NCBI RefSeq assembly: GCF_900078545.1
Contig: NZ_FLLS01000002.1
Location: 1,249,404-1,313,403, forward strand
Source of the DNA: Olegusella massiliensis
GTDB lineage: Bacteria > Actinomycetota > Coriobacteriia > Coriobacteriales > Atopobiaceae
Length of the DNA: 64,000 bases
Reading direction: 5' to 3'
Shown here: positions 17,163-25,262 of the stretch, one piece after another
Layout of the letters: every line of letters begins with the position of its first letter
Numbering within the stretch: the first letter of the stretch is position 1
Translations under genes and position numbers: made by a program
Notes under the pieces: model-generated
Databases searched by the model: none
What the model saw: only the letters and a program-made list of their open reading frames with translations
Told to the model about the DNA's origin: nothing

Positions 17163-18239
17163 ATGACCAAGGAAAAGCAGAGTGTTCGTTTGGAACATGT
17201 CTCTAAGATTTATCAGGACCCCAAAACGGGGAAAGATTTTTATGCCGTACAAGATGCTAATCTGATGATGGAACCAGGCTCATTTACGTGCCTGTTGGGC
17301 CCTTCAGGCTGTGGTAAGACTACGATTCTGCGTATGATTGCTGGTTTTGAGAGTCCCGATGAGGGTGAGATTTTCATGGGTGAGGTCCCCATCAACAAGC
17401 TCACGCCTAACAAACGAGATACGGCGATGGTCTTTCAGAGCTATGCATTGCTTCCGCACTACAATATTTTTGACAACATTGCCTATGGCCTTAAGTTGCG
17501 CAAGCTTGATGCGGCAACCATTAAAGATAAGGTTGAGCACATCATGGCGCTTGTGGGTCTTGAAGGCATGGAAGATCGCATGACCAATCAGCTTTCGGGT
17601 GGTCAGCAACAGCGCGTTGCGTTGGCTCGTGCCCTTGTTATCGAGCCAGGCGTGCTGCTTTTTGACGAACCACTTTCCAACCTTGATGCCAAATTGCGCG
17701 TGGATATGCGTACCGAGATTCGTCGTATTCAGCAGGAGGCAGGTATCACCGCAGTCTATGTTACCCACGATCAGTCCGAAGCGATGGCCATTGCCGACCA
17801 AATCATCATTATGAAAAAGGGCGTAGTCGCCCAGATTGGTGGCCCGCACGAGGTGTATAACCATCCCGCTGATGAATTTGTTGCTGACTTTATTGGTGAG
17901 TCAAACTTCCTTCGCGGTAAGCTTTCCGAAAAAATGGGTGATACAGGCGTTGTAGAGACCGAGGGCTTCAAGGTTCCCGTGACCGCTGTCAGTCATCTAG
18001 AGTTGGGAGCCAGCGCAACGCTGGTTTTGCGTCCTGAGGCATTGACCTTAGCTGATCATGGTCTGCTTAAAAGTGAGGTTGTACTATCTCGCTTTATGGG
18101 CGCATATCAAAACTATCATGTCCGTATTGGTCATGCGTTGGTTAAACTTGCGGTATATAACCCTCGTAACAAAAAGATTTACAACGTGGGTGACACAGCA
18201 TATGTGGACTTTAACCCTGAGGATGTTCATGTTCTTTAG
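17163..18239 (+). CDS. fbpC: Ferric-iron ABC transporter ATP-binding protein
   Basis: A 358-residue ATPase with Walker A GPSGCGKTT, signature LSGGQQQRVALARAL, Walker B VLLFDEPLSNLD and H-loop THDQSEAM, then a C-terminal TOBE-like domain from about residue 250 (NFLRGKL, VVLRPEALTL). This layout is that of the FbpC/PotA/MalK group; iron is inferred from the fbpA partner. GAGGAGG precedes the ATG. The last 29 bp overlap the end of the convergent CDF gene on the other strand. Confidence 0.9.
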   Translation: MTKEKQSVRLEHVSKIYQDPKTGKDFYAVQDANLMMEPGSFTCLLGPSGCGKTTILRMIAGFESPDEGEIFMGEVPINKLTPNKRDTAMVFQSYALLPHYNIFDNIAYGLKLRKLDAATIKDKVEHIMALVGLEGMEDRMTNQLSGGQQQRVALARALVIEPGVLLFDEPLSNLDAKLRVDMRTEIRRIQQEAGITAVYVTHDQSEAMAIADQIIIMKKGVVAQIGGPHEVYNHPADEFVADFIGESNFLRGKLSEKMGDTGVVETEGFKVPVTAVSHLELGASATLVLRPEALTLADHGLLKSEVVLSRFMGAYQNYHVRIGHALVKLAVYNPRNKKIYNVGDTAYVDFNPEDVHVL

Positions 18240-19425
18240 AGTTGATATCATCGGCAATGTGCAAGTAACCCTCGTCAATAACGATTGAGAGTGTGCTATT
18301 GCCGATGAGAGGTTTGAGTACCTCATTCAAAGCTTCACGTAGCTCATCGTTTGTCATAGGTAAGCCTTGTGGGCGTATGCAATCAAAAGAGATTGTTGCG
18401 CCCGCTTTTGTGTCATTAACTGAGCCCTCGACATGCATATCGTGAATGGTCAGGCGGGGATCGATTGAGCGTATGCGGCGGGCGATCCTGTTGTGTAAAT
18501 CGGTGTGCTCGGGGTCGCAGGTGATGATGGGATCGTAGTGCAATACCAGATGAAGACCATCTTGGGAAAGAAAATCCTGCTCTATCTGGTCAAGGATTTT
18601 ATGGGTTTCAAGTGGGTTGCGCTCAGCTGCCATCTCGACATGTGCACTGGCAAACTGCCTACCAGGACCGTAGTCATGCACCATAAGATCATGGGTAGCA
18701 AGTACTCCTGGGTAGGAAAGAATACGACGACGAATGTGCTCAACTTTTTGTGTACTAGGAGCGTGGCCCAGCAAAGGATCAACTGTATCTTTGACGAGCT
18801 GTACACCGCTATAAATAACAAAAGCAGACATCGCAAGGCCAGCCCATCCATCAAGATTAATACCCGTTAAATGGGTAATGAGGACAGCGATGAGCACTCC
18901 TGTGGTCGTGAGGGTGTCGTTGCGAGAGTCGATAGCTGCTGCTTTGAGCGTCTTAGAGGAGATCTGCTTGCCCACCTTGCGTGTGTAGTTCATCATCCAG
19001 AGCTTAAGCAAGATAGAAGCAAGCAGAGCAATGCCGGTAAGTATCCCAAAATTAGTTGGACTGGGATAGATGAGTTTTTCAATAGAGCTTTTGAGTAGTT
19101 CAAGGCCCATTGCCATGACGAGTAGTGCCACTACCAGCCCTGCAACATATTCGTAGCGACCATGCCCATAAGGATGTTCAGCATCAGCAGGCCTGCCAGC
19201 TAGTTGGAAACCAACGAGCGAGATAATATTGCTTGAGGCATCCGAGAGGTTGTTGACCGCATCAGCTATGACCGAGACAGAACCCGCAGCAATACCTGCG
19301 AGAGCTTTTGCAGTAGCTAAAGTAACATTGCAGATGATGCAGACAATGCTTGCATGGCGGCCGATGGCAATACGATCGAGTGGTTGTACGGCCTGCTCAG
19401 TTTTTTGTTGTTGATTTGTGGACAT
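18211..19425 (-). CDS. Cation diffusion facilitator family metal exporter
   Basis: A 404-residue CDF antiporter exporting a divalent cation (Zn, Fe, Mn or Cd) in exchange for protons. The ATG at 19425 has GGAG upstream and gives a usual start. Membrane-domain ligands show as VSVIADAVNNLSDA (the DxxxD site of helix 2) and HPYGHGRYE before helix 4, with a second DSRNDTLT site in helix 5. The C-terminal cytoplasmic domain (about residue 210 onward) carries HDLMVHDYGPG and is followed by an extra segment (DPEHTDLHNRI to the end) longer than in FieF. The 3' end overlaps fbpC by 29 bp. Proximity to the iron importer suggests Fe or Mn, but specificity is unproven. Confidence 0.88.
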   Translation of the reverse strand: MSTNQQQKTEQAVQPLDRIAIGRHASIVCIICNVTLATAKALAGIAAGSVSVIADAVNNLSDASSNIISLVGFQLAGRPADAEHPYGHGRYEYVAGLVVALLVMAMGLELLKSSIEKLIYPSPTNFGILTGIALLASILLKLWMMNYTRKVGKQISSKTLKAAAIDSRNDTLTTTGVLIAVLITHLTGINLDGWAGLAMSAFVIYSGVQLVKDTVDPLLGHAPSTQKVEHIRRRILSYPGVLATHDLMVHDYGPGRQFASAHVEMAAERNPLETHKILDQIEQDFLSQDGLHLVLHYDPIITCDPEHTDLHNRIARRIRSIDPRLTIHDMHVEGSVNDTKAGATISFDCIRPQGLPMTNDELREALNEVLKPLIGNSTLSIVIDEGYLHIADDINSKEHEHPQG

Positions 19426-19637
19426 GGGTTCTCCATAGCTATCGACAATTAGCAAACAGTCTACCCCCCAATTGCCCTTTTTATAGGTATACGGATTGAT
19501 AAAAACTGCGCATCCTGTATATAAGCAGGACAAATTCGTGTGAATCAGCTGTGTTTACCAGGAATGTTTCTTGGGTAGTTTAGACTTGTCCTGGCAGCAG
19601 CTTGCTGTCTTGAAAAACCTTGACATGGGGTCAGGGT

Positions 19638-19665
19638 CGCGCGGAAGCGCGGGTGCGGGAGCACC
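19638..19665 (+). promoter_or_regulatory. Two adjacent GNRA-tetraloop hairpins in the leader of the RGG-tail protein
   Basis: CGCGC-GGAA-GCGCG occupies 19638-19651, and GGTGC-GGGA-GCACC occupies 19652-19665, back to back. Both loops fit GNRA. They end about 20 nt before the start codon at 19685 and just upstream of the ribosome site GAAGG. A protein-binding or translational control element is plausible. Confidence 0.7.
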
Positions 19666-19684
19666 GGAAGAAAGATGAAGGTAT

Positions 19685-20560
19685 ATGAACGCCAACGAGA
19701 TGATGGACCCGGCACGCGAGAATTTGCCTGAATGGGCTCAAGAGCCAAAGATGACAGAGCCAGTAAAGGAGAGCTCTGTAGCAAGCAAGACAGATGATGA
19801 TAAGTTGTTTATGGACGAGTTGATGAAGGCATCTCGTCTGATGCGTCAGCGCCAGCGCATGATGGGCGATGAGCGTCGTGATGCTGCTGAGCGCGATCGT
19901 GAGGCTCAGCGTGCTCTTAAAATGCTGACTCTCAAGTCTGAGATGGAACAAAAAGAAATGGCCGAGCTGATGGGTACTCGCCTGCGTGCTTTGGACGAGC
20001 TGCTGGCTGGTCTTGAGAAGCGCGGTCTCGTTACTCGTGTGCAGCCCGAAGAGCCTGACATGCGTATAGTGCGCGTCTCTTTAACCGAGCAAGGCAGGGG
20101 CACGTCTGAGGGTGAGAGTGCGGATAGTGTTGAGCCCACTTTGATTCCTGGCTTTGCTGAAGAAGATCGCAAGGACCTGGTCGAACTGCTTAAAGGTCTT
20201 AACGCATCATTGGAGGCTATGGGTCTGCGTGATGAGGACCGTGGGCCTCGTGGCAGTTTCCGTGGCAGCGAACGTGGTGGTTTTGCTGGTAGACATGATG
20301 ACAATAGACGAGGCGGGGGCCGTGGGGGCTTCCCTAGTCGTGATAACAGGCGCGATGGTTTCCATGGCCGTGATGAGCGCGGCAGCGATCGTGGAGGTTT
20401 TCGCGGTGAGCGTAATGACCGCGGCGGCTTCCGTGGTAATCGCCCCAATCATAGTGCTCGCTATGAGCACAATGACCGTGGCAACCAGCGCTTTGGTAGT
20501 CGCCGTAGTGGAGGTTTTGGTGGCGGCAATCGTGGTCGCGGCTTTGGTAGCAGTAACTAA
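19685..20560 (+). CDS. MarR-like winged-helix protein with C-terminal RGG-rich tail
   Basis: A 291-residue protein in three parts. Residues 1-75 are acidic to mixed charge, with a likely helix rich in Met, Arg and Glu. Residues about 78-140 form a MarR-like winged helix (EMEQKEMAELMGTRLRALDELLAGL is the recognition-helix region, RIVRVSLTEQG the wing). From about residue 185 the chain is low complexity, rich in Arg, Gly, Asp and Phe, with RGGF repeated four times plus many RG and GR pairs, ending FGGGNRGRGFGSSN. RGG tails in other organisms bind RNA or structured nucleic acid and promote condensates. So this may be an RNA-linked regulator rather than a plain repressor; that is inference. Its leader holds two GNRA hairpins. 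It converges with the exonuclease gene. Confidence 0.78.
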   Translation: MNANEMMDPARENLPEWAQEPKMTEPVKESSVASKTDDDKLFMDELMKASRLMRQRQRMMGDERRDAAERDREAQRALKMLTLKSEMEQKEMAELMGTRLRALDELLAGLEKRGLVTRVQPEEPDMRIVRVSLTEQGRGTSEGESADSVEPTLIPGFAEEDRKDLVELLKGLNASLEAMGLRDEDRGPRGSFRGSERGGFAGRHDDNRRGGGRGGFPSRDNRRDGFHGRDERGSDRGGFRGERNDRGGFRGNRPNHSARYEHNDRGNQRFGSRRSGGFGGGNRGRGFGSSN

Positions 20561-20616
20561 AAGTTTTGCGACCTGGGCGCATCTTGCCTCATAAGCCTTG
20601 TTTCATAAAGCTGTTA

Positions 20617-22095
20617 CTAACTAAAGCAGGCAAGCGAGATGGAGTGCGTAGGAAGTTTGCCAGTAGCACTCACTTGGGCGAGCGCTACTGCAAAGCAGGC
20701 AAGTCCGTGAGCTAAACCAGTTTGGTCTACTACGCTCAGGCGCGCTTGGATGACCTGTGGATTGGCGTTGCTTTCGCCGGTAATAGAAGCAACAAAATCC
20801 CCTTGCTCAACACTTCCTATCCGTACAGCTGCCTTAAGATGTTCGGGTAGTTGGGATGCCGCTTGAGTAAGCCAGGAAGCAGACCAATTTGCAAGTTCAA
20901 GAGAGCCTCCGCGCGAAACTGTAGCAAGAGGTTCAAGAAGCGCTTGCTCGAGGTTTTTGCTCGCAGTTTTGAGCTGGGGTGAGTGCTTTGTCTGTATACG
21001 CTTTGTATCGTGTGATTTTGTCGTTGTGGTCGTAGTACCCGTCTTCTTGTGAGTGGCGCTTGTGTTTGGAGATTTGGCTTCTGCATGTGTGGAACTCACA
21101 AACATATTACGGAGAGCAAACTCAGCTTGTACAGTGCGCAGCATCAGGTTGGTATCATCAAGACCAAGGTGTTTTTCTACTTCTCCTGTGTCCAAGGTGC
21201 CGCGACGACGTGCCCAGTTTTCTAGTGAAGCGGGGCGCGATTCGCGGGGCAACCCCACCATATCCTTGTCAATGCGACGGCAAATATCGCGTGTGTCGAT
21301 AGGTATAATCTTGCCTGCTTTGCGTGCTTCGGCATAACCGTTGAGGTGCAGCATCATCCAAGAATCCTCAAATGAAGCATTGTGTGCCATAAAAGGATAC
21401 CGAGAAAGCAGGGTTACCAACTGTTTTTGTAGATCTTTGTCCTGACGCAGGGGTTTTTTACCAGCAAGCATATCAGGGGTAATGTGATGAACACGCTCCA
21501 TTGGAATCTTGCGACCTTCCCATGCATCAGGAAGTCCACAGTAGACGGCACGACCATTTTGGGGAGTTGCTTCGGGCGTGAGCTCCATGGTTTCCCAGCC
21601 AATATTGATAATATAGCCACGGTCAGGATTGCGCCCTGTAGTTTCGAGGTCAATACCAACAACGGTACCCTTGACGGGTGCGGCAACATAGACCACGGCA
21701 AGATTGTCCATATTGCCGCCTACTTCGCGTGTAACCTTCTTAAACGAGCGATGCTGTAGTGCAGCTACGCCATGGATAAGATCGGCGTCAGTCATACCGC
21801 GTGAAAGATTAGGACTGTTGGATTCGGCGCGACGGGTCGCGAGGGCAACTGCCTCTGGCGCATCGGAGGTTTCTACTAGGTCACAAAGCGTGCGATTGCG
21901 GTCGGCTAGTTCACGCACTAAATCAAAGGAGAAAGACTCCTTGCCCAATGGCTGCGCAAACCACTCATCGCGCAAGACTTTAATGGCCTCCTCAGTCCTG
22001 AGGCGCTCTGATTCAACGGCAGAAAGACCATCGGCAAGAAGAAATTCAGGAATAAAAAATGAGCCGGCAAGTTCAATAGCTTGACTAACGTTCAT
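20617..22095 (-). CDS. DnaQ-like (DEDDh) 3'-5' exonuclease with extra N- and C-terminal regions
   Basis: A 492-residue protein whose middle (about 143-325) is a DEDD exonuclease. Exo I is GIDLETTG with D149 and E151. Exo II is AHNASFEDS, where the usual Asp is Glu243. Exo III is HLGLDDT with H309 and D314. The N-terminal 140 residues are not recognised. Residues about 335-375 are a Thr/Lys-rich linker, and the last 100 form another unrecognised domain. It is not a standard PolIII epsilon subunit. Possible roles are DNA repair, RNA trimming or cyclic-nucleotide degradation. AAGGAG precedes the ATG. It lies 192 bp downstream of the DUF3825-like gene on the same strand and may be cotranscribed. 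Confidence 0.78.
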   Translation of the reverse strand: MNVSQAIELAGSFFIPEFLLADGLSAVESERLRTEEAIKVLRDEWFAQPLGKESFSFDLVRELADRNRTLCDLVETSDAPEAVALATRRAESNSPNLSRGMTDADLIHGVAALQHRSFKKVTREVGGNMDNLAVVYVAAPVKGTVVGIDLETTGRNPDRGYIINIGWETMELTPEATPQNGRAVYCGLPDAWEGRKIPMERVHHITPDMLAGKKPLRQDKDLQKQLVTLLSRYPFMAHNASFEDSWMMLHLNGYAEARKAGKIIPIDTRDICRRIDKDMVGLPRESRPASLENWARRRGTLDTGEVEKHLGLDDTNLMLRTVQAEFALRNMFVSSTHAEAKSPNTSATHKKTGTTTTTTKSHDTKRIQTKHSPQLKTASKNLEQALLEPLATVSRGGSLELANWSASWLTQAASQLPEHLKAAVRIGSVEQGDFVASITGESNANPQVIQARLSVVDQTGLAHGLACFAVALAQVSATGKLPTHSISLACFS

Positions 22096-22287
22096 GGTGC
22101 TCCTTGTGGTGCTAATTTAGCGAATGGAACTTATGGATATCCAGCCGCCTCATCTTGTGTGCTGTCTTAGATTCTACCCCTCAATCAGGACAGGCTTGCA
22201 GCTATGATTTTGCATTGATGCGGCAAAAAGCTTTTGCAGCCAAAGACTTGTCAGAGTTCATTTGTGATGCTGGGTAGACGTACTGTA

Positions 22288-24210
22288 TCAGGCTTTAAGG
22301 GCTTCCGAGAGCCAGCGAGGCATTTGAGCTGATACCACACGAGCACATGCATAGGCATCACGCAAGCAAAGCGTCTTCAAGGGGTGTAGGCGACCTGCTT
22401 GGTATTGTGCTATAAGTGCTGCGCTCACTTGGGGGTTAGCCTCTTCTGCTGTTGTTTTTTCAAGTGGGAGTAACAGGTAATTTTCACTTGTTTGAGGATC
22501 CCAAATGAGTGCGAGTTCACGAAAGGATCTTTTTACGCGAGCGAGTGCACGCATGCAGGCTTCTGTAGTAACGTCCGCGCGGGGATTGTCGAGAAGTGTG
22601 GTTTCATATGGTAGATAGAGATCCTCGAGAGAAGAGATATAACTTGCAGGAGCGGGGAGCATCTCCCAGCCAGTGAGACGAGGATCTGTCGCCGTGAGCG
22701 CCGCGACAAATTCCGCAGGCCCAGACTCTGCGGCAGAGACTACATTCATGAGACAGAAAATCTCCTGGTAATTCGCATTGACCAGACCAGTATTCCAGAG
22801 TTTTTGCTTGCCGTCAGTTGACGCTACGACGCGGTTTTGTTCAAGTGCGCGAACAAAGTTGACACTGAGATATTCACGCAGAATTGGCAGGTCGTCCTCG
22901 TCTATCTCACCCCAAGTTTCATGAGCCGCAAGCAGGAAAAAGCTTTGACAAAATTCTGTCCAGCTTCCGAAATGCAAATGTCGAGAGAGTTCTAAGGCGA
23001 GATTACGACGACGATAAGGTGCTAAAGAGGTGGCAGAGATTGCCATCCAGAAATCCTGTGTTGTGCGAGGGACTGTGGCCAGCTCTCTATGCTCGGGAGT
23101 TGATCTGCATTCTGTATGCATCTGGACATCAGAGATAATCCAGCGCTTGCCTGCGTTTAGACCATTACTGCGTTTGAGATACACCTCAAGAGGTTTTTTG
23201 CCGGCATCGTGATAGCGCAAGGGGAAGTGAGCATCATTGCGCGTGTAACTCACATTGCCAGTTGCACGAGCGACCTGCCAATCCTCCTCGAGTGTTGATA
23301 GGACGTCAGCGCCGAAGGGTAGCGATAGGGCGAGCTTGCTCATAAGTTCTTCAGGACAGCGCACCTCAGGCCAGAATTGCTTGGGCAAGGCACGCTCTGC
23401 AGCACTTTGAGTGGGAATACTAGGGGTAGACATAACAGCCTGAGATGTAGGATGAGGTGCAGAACTTTTGTGTTCAGATTTGGGAAACAAACCCTCTTCC
23501 AAAAGACTTTCGTCTTCTATGACGTTTTCTTCCTCGAGGCTTTCTACATCAGGCCCAGATTTGGGAACAATAGTGAGACGAATTGAGGGCTGAGGGGTCA
23601 GAAGGGCAGTGTTGGTCTCATTTGTATTTTCGCCCTCAAAGGGAGTTTCATTTTTAGGTTTTTCTGCCGTTTCGTCAGGAACATCGGAAGCCTGGTTTTG
23701 CTCAAGCTCGATAGGATCTGGCGTTTTTGCAACAGCTATTTCAACTTGCGCAGACGTTTTGGCAGATGTGTTTTCGGATTCTGCCGTACTGATTGGTTCA
23801 GACGCAGCTGTTTCTTCTTCTGTCAGTTCTTCATGCAGGGGTTTTAGTGGCTCGCGATGAGGTGGATGTATAGGTCTCATCTGAGCCTTTTTGCGCTTCC
23901 AGGGCTTGCCAGTTTTTTTGGGTGCTTCATTTTCCGCAACTGTTGTTAGTGTGGTCAGTGCTTCATCAAACTGAGGATGTGCCTGTAGCGTGGCATATAT
24001 GCGTCCACCTTTAAACTTGGTGAGGGTCACAAACTCAAGTTTTTCCAAGAGCTCTGGTACAGACTCGCAGTCTAAGTCATACGCTGTGATGCCATCTGCC
24101 TGCAATACTTCTGTGATGCGGGGCAAAAAGATTTGCTTGCCCTGGCCAAAAGCCTCAAGAAAGAGGCGATACAAATAAAGCGCGTTTTCTGTACTCATTC
24201 TCGATGTCAT
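22288..24210 (-). CDS. Large protein with N-terminal HTH-like region and C-terminal DUF3825-like domain
   Basis: A 640-residue protein of unknown function. Residues about 8-75 form a small helical domain ending in a beta-type stretch (KLEFVTLTKFKGGRIYATL), similar in layout to OST-HTH/LOTUS domains. Residues 95-275 are a disordered acidic, Glu/Thr/Pro-rich linker after a basic patch KPWKRKKAQ. Residues about 280-640 resemble DUF3825 as I remember it, with LWNTGLVNANYQEIF (471-485) and a closing LLPLEK...LRDAYACARVVS block (580-626). The pairing of an HTH-like domain with this family and the adjacent DEDD exonuclease suggests nucleic-acid handling; this is inference. GAGAGG five bases before the ATG supports the start. 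Confidence 0.6.
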   Translation of the reverse strand: MTSRMSTENALYLYRLFLEAFGQGKQIFLPRITEVLQADGITAYDLDCESVPELLEKLEFVTLTKFKGGRIYATLQAHPQFDEALTTLTTVAENEAPKKTGKPWKRKKAQMRPIHPPHREPLKPLHEELTEEETAASEPISTAESENTSAKTSAQVEIAVAKTPDPIELEQNQASDVPDETAEKPKNETPFEGENTNETNTALLTPQPSIRLTIVPKSGPDVESLEEENVIEDESLLEEGLFPKSEHKSSAPHPTSQAVMSTPSIPTQSAAERALPKQFWPEVRCPEELMSKLALSLPFGADVLSTLEEDWQVARATGNVSYTRNDAHFPLRYHDAGKKPLEVYLKRSNGLNAGKRWIISDVQMHTECRSTPEHRELATVPRTTQDFWMAISATSLAPYRRRNLALELSRHLHFGSWTEFCQSFFLLAAHETWGEIDEDDLPILREYLSVNFVRALEQNRVVASTDGKQKLWNTGLVNANYQEIFCLMNVVSAAESGPAEFVAALTATDPRLTGWEMLPAPASYISSLEDLYLPYETTLLDNPRADVTTEACMRALARVKRSFRELALIWDPQTSENYLLLPLEKTTAEEANPQVSAALIAQYQAGRLHPLKTLCLRDAYACARVVSAQMPRWLSEALKA

Positions 24211-24409
24211 AATATCCTCTCAAAGCTGTAAAACAACTCTTGTGAGGAGTTGTACGAGTTCAAATCTAGCGTTGTACCTACCTTATGGTAGCGTCCGCGG
24301 AAGACATAAGTTTGCGGCGTTACGATGCCTTTATGCTTAGTTAAGGATACACAAAGAATTATTGGACAAAATAGCTTATGCCTACATGACCGGCGAGCGG
24401 AGATTTTGA

Positions 24410-25093
24410 ATGGATACTGAGTTGCTTTCACAAGAAGCCCAAGAAGTGGCTAAGAAGGGCCGGCGCCTTGCGTGGGCAAACCGACGCTCAGTGATTTTTG
24501 CTATCTGTGTCGTAATTTTTTTGCTTTTGCTAGAAGATGTGTGGGGAGGCGAGATACTGCGCCTTGATCGTCTGGCATACCACTATATCGTTGAGGATTT
24601 GCGGAGTGATTTGCTTACGCCAATTATGCAGGCAATTACAGGCTTAGCAATGCCCGTAGTGTTGGTGGTGGTATGGATTGTTGCGGCTGCTTTTGCGCCA
24701 GGGCGGCAGCCGGGGCGGTGTATGTTATTCAATTTGGCAGGCGCTACTGTGCTTAATGTTTTGCTTAAACAGCTGGTACAGCGTCCGCGCCCTGAGGGCT
24801 TTCGCCTCGTAGCGGAGAGCGGTTATAGTTTTCCATCGGGACATTCGATGGTGGCAATGGCATTTTATGGTCTGCTTGCTTATTTGGTATGGCATTATGA
24901 GAAAGACCGCGTCATGCGTTGGGTGTGGTCAGTCTCACTCGCGTTTGTGGTACTTGCTGTGGGCGTGAGTCGCATTTATTTAGGTGTGCACTATGCATCT
25001 GATGTGTTGGCTGGTTTTTGTGTCTCAATGGCTTGGTTGGCGGTGTATACCAAGGTAGTTTGCCCGCTCTTTTTGCCCGAACCAGCTGAATAG
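24410..25093 (+). CDS. PAP2-family membrane phosphatase
   Basis: A 227-residue membrane enzyme with about five or six helices and the three phosphatidic-acid-phosphatase signatures: KQLVQRPRP, SFPSGHSM and SRIYLGVHYASDVLAG. The active site faces outside. Substrates could be undecaprenyl pyrophosphate (lipid carrier recycling) or phosphatidylglycerol phosphate; the sequence alone does not decide. GGAG lies before the ATG. The gene diverges from the DUF3825-like gene across 199 bp and converges on the nhaC-type gene. Confidence 0.85.
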   Translation: MDTELLSQEAQEVAKKGRRLAWANRRSVIFAICVVIFLLLLEDVWGGEILRLDRLAYHYIVEDLRSDLLTPIMQAITGLAMPVVLVVVWIVAAAFAPGRQPGRCMLFNLAGATVLNVLLKQLVQRPRPEGFRLVAESGYSFPSGHSMVAMAFYGLLAYLVWHYEKDRVMRWVWSVSLAFVVLAVGVSRIYLGVHYASDVLAGFCVSMAWLAVYTKVVCPLFLPEPAE

Positions 25094-25197
25094 CCCTGAC
25101 ACTCGCAGGTCTAGACCCTGGTTTAGTAAACGCTACAAGCTCTTAATCCCCGCAGTTTTTGATCCCAGTATGTCCTGGGGACTAGGGACGCTTTTAA

Positions 25198-25238
25198 CCT
25201 TGCGCGCAAAGGCGCACAAAGATGTGTGATGCGCAAGG
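25198..25238. terminator. Hairpin between convergent PAP2 and NhaC genes
   Basis: Perfect 8-bp arms CCTTGCGC (25198-25205) and GCGCAAGG (25231-25238) enclose 25 nt. There is no clear T-run on either strand, so terminator function is uncertain. Confidence 0.35.
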
Positions 25239-25262
25239 TAGAGACAGCGAAAAGTACTGTGA

